DNA of 55,032 nucleotides. Source: an uncultured beta proteobacterium. GTDB taxonomy: Bacteria; Pseudomonadota; Gammaproteobacteria; Burkholderiales; Burkholderiaceae_C. Below are positions 1-8,078 of the stretch, piece by piece (within the stretch, counting starts at the first letter, position 1; each line of letters starts with the position of its first letter). Below the pieces are notes generated by a model, which was not told the DNA's origin, did no database searches, and saw nothing but the letters and a program-made list of their open reading frames with translations. The position numbers and the translations under genes were made by a program. Location: contig CAIMBE010000009.1 of the NCBI GenBank assembly GCA_903839085.1, positions 1 to 55,032 on the forward strand, read 5' to 3'.

Positions 1-669
1 ATCCCGGTTCGCGAGAGTAACTGCGTCGGTTACCACATTCTTGACAAACGGCGCGATCTCGTCCTCGGCCAGGCCGAGCTCGGAGCGGAACTTCGTGCAC
101 CGGGCCTGGATACGCTGCGCAAGGTCCTGCGCCGCCGTCCGTCCTAGCGCGTCCGGCGCCCGAAACGGGACGGTCGCCTCGATGCATGCCACAACCGCGA
201 TCAGGTGCGCCTCGGGCAGATGGGGCTGCAACAACCGCGCCGCCACCACGGCGCTCAGGAACTCGTTCAAACCGCGATAAAGGGGCAACACCTGCCCCGG
301 ATGGAAGTCAAAGATATCCAGGCAGAGCGCGGCAGCGCGATCGCCGGGTTTGATTTCCTGCAGAATCAGGTCCCCGTTTTCGGTCCGCGTGAGGCCGTCG
401 AGCAGATGCGCGACCCGTTCCGGAAAGCCACCGTCGAGCTGGTAGTAAACGACGTCGTGAAAGAGCGCGGCCAGCCTCTGCAGCGGCTTCATCCCGTTGC
501 CCATGATGAAGACATGCCGGGTGGTGTGAAAAACCCGCGCCTTGGCGTCCATCGAGTGGTGAACCAGCATGGCCAGTCGTTCCACCTCAACCATCGGCAC
601 CGGCAGCGACAGGGCTTGAAACGCCTCGTCGAACCAGAGGATCGTGCGATTGATAGTCGCGATTGACAT
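1..669 (-). CDS. HD-domain protein, partial (3' end outside window)
   Basis: Open reading frame on the minus strand running off the left edge; 223 codons are visible with no stop. It contains an HD-type pattern: conserved histidines in VHHSMDAKARVFHTTRH (about residues 35-51) followed by LAALFHDVVYY (about 67-77), in which the HD pair would bind metal in a phosphohydrolase-like fold. The start at 669 is chosen because GGAG lies nine bases upstream; an earlier in-frame ATG at 684 has no ribosome site. It lies downstream of the hemerythrin gene in the same direction, 141 bases away. The substrate cannot be told. HD family membership is inferred from the motif; a nucleotide or cyclic-dinucleotide substrate would be a guess. 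Confidence 0.65.
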   Translation of the reverse strand, partial: MSIATINRTILWFDEAFQALSLPVPMVEVERLAMLVHHSMDAKARVFHTTRHVFIMGNGMKPLQRLAALFHDVVYYQLDGGFPERVAHLLDGLTRTENGDLILQEIKPGDRAAALCLDIFDFHPGQVLPLYRGLNEFLSAVVAARLLQPHLPEAHLIAVVACIEATVPFRAPDALGRTAAQDLAQRIQARCTKFRSELGLAEDEIAPFVKNVVTDAVTLANRD

Positions 670-810
670 GCCGAACTGCTCCATTTTGCTATGACGATGA
701 TTCTTGTCTGCATCCAGGTCGATGACAGACCTCCCCACACTCGCAGCAGTGTACCGTTGTTCGCGAAAAAATGTGGCGCCAGGTTCGATGGCGTTGTTTT
801 GCCAGGGTTT

Positions 811-1317
811 TCAGATGACTTTTGCGGCCCGATCGCGAGCGGCCATCAGCGCCTGGCAATAGCTCATGTCGCTGCTCATCACGTGACCCACGGTGAAGCC
901 GAGGATGCACTGCATGATCAACCAGCCCGGCGCCAGCACGGAGCCGCCGCGGGTCTCATGGTCATCCTTGAAACTGTGAAATCGATCATGCAGAACCTGC
1001 AGTTCATCAAGCATGACGCGGTGTTCGGCAGCGTGCGGTTTCAGATCTTCGTAGCCGATTTCGGCGAGCACCCGCTCTTCGTGTGAAAAGTGGGCCGCCA
1101 TAAGATTCGCCAGCTTGTCCACGGCAGGGCGCAGAATGTCCACGCCCGCGCCGCTTCGCCACTTTTCATAGACCCTTGTCCCCAGATCGAAAATCGCCTT
1201 GTGCTGGGCATCGATTGCCGGATGTTCGACCGTCAGGTGATCGCCCCATTGAATGAGGTTGTTGACCGAAAGATGCTGAAGCTGAATCCGTCCAAACAAC
1301 GCATTGTTCTTATCCAT
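811..1317 (-). CDS. Bacteriohemerythrin
   Basis: A 168-residue single-domain hemerythrin, a cytoplasmic non-haem di-iron protein that binds oxygen reversibly. All seven expected iron ligands are visible with family spacing: H39 (in IDAQHK), H76 and E80 (HFSHEE), H95 and H99 (KPHAAEH), H145 and D150 (HVMSSD). The gap between H99 and H145 is about ten residues longer than in short bacteriohemerythrins (near 131 residues), so there is a small insertion before the last helix. The start at 1317 is chosen for the GAGGGAGA ribosome site just upstream; the longer open frame to 1416 has none. Oxygen storage or sensing linked to motility is usual for the family, but nothing here fixes the role. Confidence 0.9.
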   Translation of the reverse strand: MDKNNALFGRIQLQHLSVNNLIQWGDHLTVEHPAIDAQHKAIFDLGTRVYEKWRSGAGVDILRPAVDKLANLMAAHFSHEERVLAEIGYEDLKPHAAEHRVMLDELQVLHDRFHSFKDDHETRGGSVLAPGWLIMQCILGFTVGHVMSSDMSYCQALMAARDRAAKVI

Positions 1318-1479
1318 TGATGTCTCCCTCTGAATTTCCGGGCGACTGTAACACCTAACTGCCTGTCGCATGACCACAACAGCAGAGTGGATTTGACAGA
1401 AGAGAATTGTTGGCACCCTCGGTCAGACGCATAGCCGGTTGATTCTTGCACCCGGTTATCGGGATATAGTCATCTGACA

Positions 1480-2439
1480 ATGAATTTCACCGAATTGCCC
1501 GATGACCCCGAAGATCCGGAGCACAGCCCCAGCGAGCGCCAGGCGGCGGCCACGCGCAGCACCTGGGTCAGCGTCGGGGTCAATTTGATTCTTACGATTA
1601 CGCAGGTCACGGTCGGCGTTGTCGCCAAGTCACAGGGCCTGATTGCCGACGGCATTCATTCGCTGTCGGATCTGGTCGCGGACTTTGTCGTGCTGCTGGC
1701 GAGTCACCACAGCAAGAAAGACGCGGATGTTGACCACCCTTACGGCCACCAGCGCTTTGAGACCGCAGCCTCGCTGGCGCTGGGTACGCTCCTGCTGGTG
1801 GTGGGCCTGGGCATGTTGTGGTCGGCGGCGCGCAAGCTCGAAGCCCCCGAGACGGTGCAAACGGTTCACGTTGTTGCGCTATGGGTTGCGGGCGGCGCAC
1901 TGGTTGCGAAAGAACTGTTGTTCCGCTACATGCTGTCGATTGCCAAGCGCGTCAAATCCAGCATGCTGGTGGCCAACGCCTGGCATGCACGCTCCGATGC
2001 CGCCTCGTCGCTGGTGGTGGGGATCGGGATTGTCGGCAACCTGGCCGGCTATCCGATTCTGGACCCGATTGCCGCGCTGATCGTGGGCTTCATGGTCACC
2101 CGGATGGGCTGGGGTTTTAGCTGGGATGCGTTGCACGATCTGATGGACCGTGCGGTCGATGAGACGGAGGTGCAGGCCATTTGCCAGACGCTGCTGCAGA
2201 CGCCCGGCGTTAGCGGCGTGCACGACGTGCGCACGCGCAAGATGGGTGACCTGATTGTGGTGGACGCACACATCGAGGTCGATGCCACGATCAGCGTCGA
2301 GGCAGGCCACGACATCGCGGTTGAAGCCCGACAGCGGGTGATGCAGCGCCACCGCGTGCTGAATTTGATGACGCACATTGACCCGTGGCGCCGCCCGGAT
2401 CTGGACCACGCGATCTCGACGCTGCCGGCGCCGCGCTGA
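1480..2439 (+). CDS. CDF family cation efflux transporter
   Basis: A 319-residue cation diffusion facilitator, an inner-membrane proton antiporter exporting divalent metals. Six transmembrane segments occupy about residues 30-220, followed by a cytoplasmic metal-binding domain (about 225-305). The transport-site quartet is visible as H60xxxD64 (in ADGIHSLSD) and H169xxxD173 (in AWHARSD), an HD-HD set as in zinc-type CDFs, whereas YiiP/FieF has DD-HD. The HPYGHQRFE loop after segment 2 is typical. The 28-residue N-terminal tail is acidic and proline-rich. Metal choice (Zn, Co, Ni or Fe) cannot be read with certainty. No strong ribosome site is visible before the ATG. Confidence 0.88.
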   Translation: MNFTELPDDPEDPEHSPSERQAAATRSTWVSVGVNLILTITQVTVGVVAKSQGLIADGIHSLSDLVADFVVLLASHHSKKDADVDHPYGHQRFETAASLALGTLLLVVGLGMLWSAARKLEAPETVQTVHVVALWVAGGALVAKELLFRYMLSIAKRVKSSMLVANAWHARSDAASSLVVGIGIVGNLAGYPILDPIAALIVGFMVTRMGWGFSWDALHDLMDRAVDETEVQAICQTLLQTPGVSGVHDVRTRKMGDLIVVDAHIEVDATISVEAGHDIAVEARQRVMQRHRVLNLMTHIDPWRRPDLDHAISTLPAPR

Positions 2440-2453
2440 CAGGGGCGATGTGG

Positions 2454-2551
2454 AAAAAAAACCCCAGCGCATTGGCCGGGGTAGCAAGCCCGTTTGCTGT
2501 CACACATCAAGGCCCCGCCCAGGGAGGAGAAGCGGGGGCGCTTGCGCGCCG
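2454..2551 (-). ncRNA. Four-hairpin small RNA, copy A
   Basis: Read on the minus strand, this intergenic stretch folds as four consecutive hairpins. H1 (2537-2550) is GGCGC-GCAA-GCGCC with a GNRA tetraloop. H2 (2513-2537) has stem CCCCGC/GCGGGG and a 13-base loop holding CTCCTCCC. H3 is closed by GCC/GGC around TGTGACAGCAAA. H4 (2461-2482) is a CCCC/GGGG terminator followed by eight T (2461-2454). An extended -10 match TGC-TAGATT lies at 2566-2558, placing transcription start near 2551. Large parts match copy B at 13748-13866 base for base (GCGGGGCCT, TGTGACAGCAAA). It is convergent with the CDF gene. Expression and the promoter are inferences; the hairpins and the similarity are seen directly. 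Confidence 0.7.
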
Positions 2552-2747
2552 GGGTGCAATCTAGCACTGCAGCCGCTCTGACAGCCTGACGCAAGGCGTC
2601 CGCAGGCCTTCTGTTTGACATAGCGCAACAAATCTCGCAATTGTCCGTTGCGAAGACACGTCATAAGGAGTAGCGTCAATCGCGGGAGATGTCAATCACA
2701 ACAATTGCCGCAATATTCTGGCTCTCCCATTTCTACAAGGGGACGCC

Positions 2748-2885
2748 ATGTTGACACTGCATTTACCGAAGAAGTTTGAGCCCATCAGCCAGAGTCTGAA
2801 GGGAACCGATCCAGTCGCCTGGATCGTTTGGGCATTGGCCAGTGCGTCATTGACGATGATTCTGGCGGCCGCTTTTTGGCGTTGA
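2748..2885 (+). CDS. Small membrane protein, 45 residues
   Basis: A short reading frame with a strong ribosome site (AAGGGG, seven bases before the ATG). The product has an amphipathic N-terminus (LTLHLPKKFEPISQ) and one predicted transmembrane helix (about residues 22-43, VAWIVWALASASLTMILAAA) ending in WR. Most of the segment is hydrophobic and free of charges, unlike a chance frame. I do not recognise the family. It stands alone between copy A of the RNA family and a minus-strand exported protein. The call rests on the ribosome site and the membrane helix only. Confidence 0.45.
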   Translation: MLTLHLPKKFEPISQSLKGTDPVAWIVWALASASLTMILAAAFWR

Positions 2886-2989
2886 TGCTGTTCGGCGGGG
2901 TTCGCCGGAGAGTTTGATTTCCGCCTTCCAGCGCGGACCGGGCCTGGCCGTGGGCCGGGCGTGTCTCGCCTGGGTCGTCCATCAGCGCA

Positions 2990-3529
2990 TCAGGGACCTG
3001 CACCGCGCAGCACATCAGGGTTTACAGGACCTGAGTAGGCGGGCCTGTTATCCTGGCGCTGGTCCCGCCTTTGATCCTTGCGGCCGTCACGGCCATGTTC
3101 CGGGTTGGCGCGGTGGCCCTCACCTCGAAGGTGCTCGTTGTGCTGTTCCCACCAGCGATTTCTTGGGTCGGCCTGGACAAAATGGACCGGATGGCCGCAG
3201 GCATGGTAGCGCGCGCAGTACCTTCTCCATTCCCTGGACTCCTTGGGCGACACGTGCAAGTACATCACGGGTGCCCCATGGACGGGCCTTCCAACAATAA
3301 CGGGCTGTGCGTTGATGACGGGTGGCGGCGGGTTGTTACCAATGGCGATCTGGCCGTAGACGCCGGGGGCGAAAGCGCCACCAAGGGTCAGATTGGCATA
3401 CGCTTGTGCCCTGGCGTTGCCGGCGGCGACAAGGGTCAATGCAACAGCCGGCAGCGCAAGCCAGAGAAACAGGCCCCGGTGCTTGGCAGTGAGTACTTCA
3501 GGCTGGGTCTGCGGGTGATTGTTCAACAT
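2990..3529 (-). CDS. Exported protein of unknown function
   Basis: A 179-residue protein with an N-terminal signal (hydrophobic LFLWLALPAVALTLVAAGNARA, then AQAYANLTLGG). The mature part begins with a glycine- and proline-rich segment (GAFAPGVYGQIAIGNNPPPP) and has a paired-cysteine region, YCARYHACGHPVHFV. The C-terminus is highly charged (Arg, Asp, Gln) and looks disordered. The pattern APGVYGQIAIGN...INAQPVIVGRPV is familiar from uncharacterised exported proteins of Burkholderiales; no function is known to me. The start at 3529 is preferred over 3541 because GAGGAAC lies just before it. Confidence 0.7.
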   Translation of the reverse strand: MLNNHPQTQPEVLTAKHRGLFLWLALPAVALTLVAAGNARAQAYANLTLGGAFAPGVYGQIAIGNNPPPPVINAQPVIVGRPVHGAPVMYLHVSPKESREWRRYCARYHACGHPVHFVQADPRNRWWEQHNEHLRGEGHRANPEHGRDGRKDQRRDQRQDNRPAYSGPVNPDVLRGAGP

Positions 3530-3760
3530 GGCGTTCCTCATTTCTGGTTTCGGTATTGATTCAACGCGCGATGAGCGAAAAGCGACGAGCCTGACCGGTA
3601 AAGTTTAAAGATTGAGCGCAACCAGATGTAACACGCTTGCGGCAACTTGAGGCAAACGCCCGCTCGCCGCCCGCCAGCATCGGCTAGACTTCATGGAGCG
3701 GCATGCCGGCCGTCCTGCCTCACCGACCAACACGCCCTCAGCTTTCAAGGACCATTGCGT

Positions 3761-4132
3761 ATGCCTCATCCGCCGAAGCAGCACGGCAAACGGGACTTCC
3801 CGGGTCGACGGTCGCTGAGCATCGGTTTGCGCTCCCTGCATCTGGTCGGTGTCGTGATGCTCGCCGTGGCCTTGCTGGCCCATGGCGAGCAGGCAACGGC
3901 CGCCAGCCTGGTGCTGGTTACCGGCCTGATCATCCACGGCATGGATTTGTGGTGCAACCCCAAGCACTTCGGCGACCTCGCCAGCGTCTTCATCATGCTC
4001 AAGCTCATGCTGGTTGGCTCGATGATCGCTTTCCCGGCCGCCGCCGTCCCCCTGTTCTGGGGCTTGGTTGTCGGTTCGTCGCTGGTCTCGCATGCGCCGG
4101 CGCATGTCCGGCATATCCGCATCTTTAACTAG
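3761..4132 (+). CDS. Small integral membrane protein, unknown
   Basis: A 123-residue protein with a basic N-terminus (PHPPKQHGKRDFPGRRS) and three to four hydrophobic segments: LHLVGVVMLAVALLAHG, AASLVLVTGLIIHGMDLWC, FIMLKLMLVGSMIAFPA and a last one reaching LVVGSSLVSH. It ends in a His/Arg-rich tail (HAPAHVRHIRIFN). The start at 3761 is chosen for the AAGGA upstream and because the preceding 38 codons read as low-complexity basic sequence. Its last four bases overlap the end of the convergent DUF364 gene. Family not recognised; membrane location is clear, function is not. Confidence 0.6.
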   Translation: MPHPPKQHGKRDFPGRRSLSIGLRSLHLVGVVMLAVALLAHGEQATAASLVLVTGLIIHGMDLWCNPKHFGDLASVFIMLKLMLVGSMIAFPAAAVPLFWGLVVGSSLVSHAPAHVRHIRIFN

Positions 4133-4962
4133 ATCCTTAGCAGCAGCGTTGCGAAACCGGGATAGCTGTCTGCGCTCAGCGCGTATTTTCGGGCGCTGGC
4201 GCCGCGCGATTCACCGCTGCGCAGCGCTTCGATGAAAGCCTTGCGATCATCGACCCAGCTACCTCCGAGAAAGGTGACGCCACGTGCAAACAGCGCATCG
4301 GGAAGGCAGCCAGCGCTCGGCCCGATCATCGCGAACCAGCGGGCGTCCCGGCAGCAGGCCAGCATGCGGTCCAGGCTGTCGTTGAGCAGCAGGGTGCTGG
4401 TGGAGATCACCTTGCCGCATTCGGCCAGTTCCCCGGCGTCCAGGGTGACACGGTAGCCGTCCCGCTCGCCGGCCAGTTCGGGCCGCAGCTCGACCACGAT
4501 CAGTTGCGCGCCGGCGCCCAGAATGCGCCCGAGCAGCGGCATGAACAGGCCGATCATCCCGATCCGCTCGCCGCTTGCCGGCTGCAACTGGCCTATCGAG
4601 TCAGCACTATTGTCCGGGCGAAAGCCCGCGCGGTCATAGAAACAGCGGGTCACGGCATTGGCGGCGGCGAAGCCGAGCGTCTTTTCGATGCCATCAATGC
4701 CGGCATAGCGGCGGGCGACAGCCAGAGCGTCGGCGCCGACCAGTGCGAACGCATCGGCCCCGTCGCGCAGCCGTTCGAGCGTGTCGTCAAGCAGCACGTA
4801 AGACAGGCCGAGCGATCCGTCTTCCAGTTCGAGCGCGCAAAACTCGCCCCTGTTGTCGGCGTCAGGCCGGGCCGGTGGCAGGTGCAAGGCGCGCACGCGG
4901 GGCAAGGGCGCTCGCTCCGCGAAGCGCTCGAGTTGGGTAATGTAATCGCTGGAAAAACTCAT
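4129..4962 (-). CDS. DUF364/DUF4213-type protein (putative heavy-metal chelation)
   Basis: A 277-residue soluble protein. The N-terminal part (FCALELEDGSLGLSYVLLDDTL, about residues 40-61) resembles DUF4213. The C-terminal part, with STSTLLLNDSLDRMLACCRDA and MIGPSAGCLPDALFARGVTFLGG (about 185-235), resembles DUF364, whose structures suggested metal or small-ligand binding. Two adjacent cysteines (ACCRDA) could be ligands. The start ATG at 4962 overlaps the stop of the VWA gene as ATGA, so translation is probably coupled and the three genes form one operon. Family assignment is from pattern memory; the metal-related role is inferred from the family name, not shown here. Confidence 0.6.
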   Translation of the reverse strand: MSFSSDYITQLERFAERAPLPRVRALHLPPARPDADNRGEFCALELEDGSLGLSYVLLDDTLERLRDGADAFALVGADALAVARRYAGIDGIEKTLGFAAANAVTRCFYDRAGFRPDNSADSIGQLQPASGERIGMIGLFMPLLGRILGAGAQLIVVELRPELAGERDGYRVTLDAGELAECGKVISTSTLLLNDSLDRMLACCRDARWFAMIGPSAGCLPDALFARGVTFLGGSWVDDRKAFIEALRSGESRGASARKYALSADSYPGFATLLLRI

Positions 4963-6464
4963 TTTGTGGATTGCCGATTCTCCGGCGAGCGCAGGGCGCC
5001 CGGGAAAAAGGTGGCGGTGATGCTCTTGGAGTGTACCGGCGAGTCGACCTTGAAGCCGCCGTAGCGACGCCAGTCGCGAACCCAGTAGATCTCGTCGCAA
5101 ACCTCAAGCAGGCCGATGGTCTCGCGGTCGCCGATCAGGATGCCCTGCACGCGCAGCCCGGATTGCGTTTTGACCCTGTCCAGGCGGTCCGAGACTTCTT
5201 GCGTGGCGCCGAATTCGCCGTCCGAAGCCAGCAGCAGGTCGGCCAGTTGCCAGCGCTTGTCCTCGAGCTTGGCGATCGCCTTTTCGAGCGGGCCGCAAAT
5301 GTCCGTGCCACCGCAAAAGGTCTGTCCGAGAAATCGCATCAGGCGTTCGATGCCTTCGGCGTCCACCGCCAGTTCCATCTCGACGACCTCGTCCGGGCCG
5401 CCAAAAGCGAAAACGTGGCAGGCGCGTTTCTGGGCATGGGCCGTGCGCACGGCTTCCAGCACCGTGGCTTTGGCCACAGTCTCGGCACCGCCTTGCATCG
5501 AGCCTGAGGTATCGACGCAGATGATGATCGGGCCCATTTCCAGGCGCCGATCCGGCCGCGGCTCGGGATGGGGGCGCCAGACCAGGGCCTCGTGCAGACG
5601 GATCTCCCGCATGCGGTCGTCGTCCTCGTAACTGAGCAGGGTTCGTTCGGCGCGCCGGGCGTGCCAGACCAGGCGCAACTTGGGGTGGCCAAGCAGCATC
5701 GCTTCGGCCGGCAGCATGCGGGCGAAGCGATCGGAGCGCTTGATGCCCCGCGTTTCCCCGGGCAGGTCCGGTACATGCACTGTCCGCCCTTCGGGGCGCT
5801 GGGCGATGGCCTGCTCCAGGACCGGGACGGTGTTCTGGCTGGCCTGGTCGACGACTTCGCTCTGCTGCGCTCGGCCAAGGCCCCGGATCAGGCGGGCCAG
5901 TTCCGGCAGGCTTTCGAGCGCACGGCGAATGCGCACCACGTCCTGCCAGCCTTCGCTGCGCAGGAGTCCGCGGATCATGTCCCAGCGGGTGCTCTTGCCA
6001 TCTTCCGGAAGGAGTCCGAAAACGTCCACCAACTGGTCAATCTGGCCGCAACGCTCTCGCCAATCGTCGGCAAAGGCGTCAACGGCCATGCGCATCGCCC
6101 GTTCTTCGCTGGCACCGCGGTCACGGAAGTCAACAATGAAGTCGAGGTGGAAGAGCAGGCTCATCAGCACCGTATCGATCAGATTCTGCTGGCTGGCGCA
6201 ATAACCGGGCAGACCCAACTGATCCATGCTGGCCGCAAGGGCGGTGGCCAGGGCCGGTGCTGGCCAGGCCCACAGAGCGGCCGGCGCAAGTCGGCCCGCC
6301 GCGAGCTCGTCGCGCAACATCAAGAGCGCCTGCAGGCGGGGCTCGAGCTCGCCCTGGGCGTTGGTCACTCCGCCCAGCCAGAGCTTGCTCGGCAGGCTGT
6401 CGAGGGCGGCGAGGCGCTGTTCCTTGGCCTCGAACAGAAGGGGGCGAACCGACTGTGCCTTCAC
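4959..6464 (-). CDS. VWA-domain protein, ViaA-like partner of MoxR ATPase
   Basis: A 501-residue protein with a helical N-terminal half and a C-terminal von Willebrand A domain. The metal-ion-dependent adhesion site is intact: DTSGS at 318-322 and GGTD near 385-388. Sequence style and position next to a RavA-like MoxR ATPase match the ViaA/CoxE type, where the VWA protein delivers a client or metallo-complex to the AAA+ ring. It starts with GTG that overlaps the stop of the ATPase gene (GTGA), and its own stop overlaps the start of the DUF364 gene. The client is unknown. Confidence 0.85.
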   Translation of the reverse strand: MKAQSVRPLLFEAKEQRLAALDSLPSKLWLGGVTNAQGELEPRLQALLMLRDELAAGRLAPAALWAWPAPALATALAASMDQLGLPGYCASQQNLIDTVLMSLLFHLDFIVDFRDRGASEERAMRMAVDAFADDWRERCGQIDQLVDVFGLLPEDGKSTRWDMIRGLLRSEGWQDVVRIRRALESLPELARLIRGLGRAQQSEVVDQASQNTVPVLEQAIAQRPEGRTVHVPDLPGETRGIKRSDRFARMLPAEAMLLGHPKLRLVWHARRAERTLLSYEDDDRMREIRLHEALVWRPHPEPRPDRRLEMGPIIICVDTSGSMQGGAETVAKATVLEAVRTAHAQKRACHVFAFGGPDEVVEMELAVDAEGIERLMRFLGQTFCGGTDICGPLEKAIAKLEDKRWQLADLLLASDGEFGATQEVSDRLDRVKTQSGLRVQGILIGDRETIGLLEVCDEIYWVRDWRRYGGFKVDSPVHSKSITATFFPGALRSPENRQSTK

Positions 6465-7921
6465 GCGTCGCTCAGGAGCTCGTGATCCACCGGCTCAGGT
6501 ACGTCAGCGTTATCCTCGGACAGTCTCGGCAGGCCCAGGAATCCATCCCGGACCGTGGCCGCGCGTTGGCGCAGCTTGGCGATCGCTTCCACGGTGGCAG
6601 TGAGATTGGCCGAGACCCGCTCTGTCAGGCCCAAATCAAGCCATAAACTGCCGGCGCAGTAGCTGGCCAGGCTGCGGCACTGGTCGGCCAGTTCATCGGC
6701 ATAGGCATCAATGCGATCGAGCAGTTGATCGATCTGGCCGGTGCGGGCTGCGATGTGCAGTTTCCCGTAGCGGCGTTGCCGGTTATAGGTCATGCGCGAG
6801 GCGTTGGCCCCGCCCTTGGCGTCGCCGATATCCTGGGCCAGTTCGCTGGCCGAAAAACGCAGGCGTCCGGATTCGTCATAGTCCAGGTCGTTGGCCTTGA
6901 GCTCAATATTGAGCTGCGCCTCGAAGGCATCGACGACGCGGCTCAGGCGCGGCGGCGAAAAGGCGACACGCACGCCCAGCCGTGCCTGCAGCCAGTCGCT
7001 CACGGCCGCCTGGCGCGTCGCGTCGGGCGCGGTGCACCAAGGCAGCAGCAACAGGTCCCAGATCAGCACCGTTGGGCGTTCCTCGCTGGCAGCGGCCATG
7101 CGCAGCAGGTGAACAATCTTGACCCAGCGCCGGTCAGAGACATAGGTCTTGTCGAGAGCGAACTGGCTGCGCAACTGACCGAGAACCGCGTTGACTTCGC
7201 CGGTCAGGCTGACCTGGGCAGCCGCCTGATTCAGGGCGGCGAGGTCGGTGGCGTCCAGGCACATCGCCGGCATCGGATGAGCCCAGGACGCCATGCGGTC
7301 GGTCTCGAGCAGACGGCCGAAGGCGGCGGCCGAGACCGGTTCGACCGGCACTCGCACCAGGAACCGGTCAAAGAAGGCGTCTGCCACTGCGTCCTCGGGA
7401 ACCTCGTTGGTGGCTCCGATGGCGGTGATCAAAGGGCAGCGCAGGCGACCCGAGCCGTTGTCGAACTCGCGCTCGTTGAGCAGCGTCAACAGGGCGTTGA
7501 GGATGGCGCTGTTGGCCTTGAAGACCTCGTCGATGAAGGCGACCGAGGCATCTGGCAGGAAGCCTGTGGTGTGGCGTTCATAGCGGTCTTCTTCGAGGCC
7601 CTTGATGGAGAGCGGGCCGAACAGTTCTTCGGGCACGGAAAACCGGGTCAGCAGGCGCTCAAAATAGCGGGCATCGCGAAACACCGAGTGCAGGCGGCGC
7701 GCCAATTCGCTTTTGGCGGTGCCGGGCGGTCCGATCAGCAGCGTGTGTTCGCCGGCCAGCGCGGCGAGCAGGCAGAGCCTGACGATCTGCCGTCGTTCGA
7801 CCAACCCTGACGCGAGGGCGTCGAGCAGGCGCGGCAGTCGGGAGCGAAGCTGATTCATGGGAAGAAAGGTTCGTTGATCCATGTTGTGGGTCGTATGGTA
7901 ACCGTCAGCGTTGTTGTCCAT
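6461..7921 (-). CDS. MoxR-family AAA+ ATPase, RavA-like
   Basis: A 486-residue AAA+ ATPase. The Walker A motif GPPGTAKS is at 64-71 and Walker B VAFIDEV near 118-124, followed by TLLNEREF and an arginine-rich sensor region (YVSDRRWVK). The order SRLPRLLDALASGLVERRQIVRL...LLAALAGEH aligns well with E. coli RavA from memory. The C-terminal third is helical and probably forms the partner-binding or LARA-like region. The start is uncertain: 7921 has AAGGTGG upstream; ATGs at 7882 and 7858 have no ribosome site, though 7858 would fit RavA length best. It heads a three-gene operon with VWA and DUF364 proteins, arguing for a chaperone-like role in maturing some metalloenzyme. Confidence 0.85.
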   Translation of the reverse strand: MDNNADGYHTTHNMDQRTFLPMNQLRSRLPRLLDALASGLVERRQIVRLCLLAALAGEHTLLIGPPGTAKSELARRLHSVFRDARYFERLLTRFSVPEELFGPLSIKGLEEDRYERHTTGFLPDASVAFIDEVFKANSAILNALLTLLNEREFDNGSGRLRCPLITAIGATNEVPEDAVADAFFDRFLVRVPVEPVSAAAFGRLLETDRMASWAHPMPAMCLDATDLAALNQAAAQVSLTGEVNAVLGQLRSQFALDKTYVSDRRWVKIVHLLRMAAASEERPTVLIWDLLLLPWCTAPDATRQAAVSDWLQARLGVRVAFSPPRLSRVVDAFEAQLNIELKANDLDYDESGRLRFSASELAQDIGDAKGGANASRMTYNRQRRYGKLHIAARTGQIDQLLDRIDAYADELADQCRSLASYCAGSLWLDLGLTERVSANLTATVEAIAKLRQRAATVRDGFLGLPRLSEDNADVPEPVDHELLSDA

Positions 7922-8078
7922 TTTCGGCTGCCACCTTCGAGGCAGCACCCGCATGCCGCTTGGTCTGCGGCGCGGAATTTGCAGGCGCAGTGAACTAAGA
8001 TGCGTGGGCTCCGTGCATGGGCGCCCCGGGTGCGGGTGCGATGCAGTCCAAATGAATCAACTCTGAAATTGTCGCCAG

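Noticed and set aside
41-666. Plus-strand frames at the left end
   Set aside because: They are antisense to the HD-domain gene, which has the better motif and ribosome site.
1443-1480. CCCGATAA on the minus strand upstream of hemerythrin, like a sigma-28 -10 box
   Set aside because: No matching -35 at the required 11-base spacing.
1879-2621. Minus-strand frames opposite the CDF gene
   Set aside because: No family features; the plus strand encodes a clear transporter.
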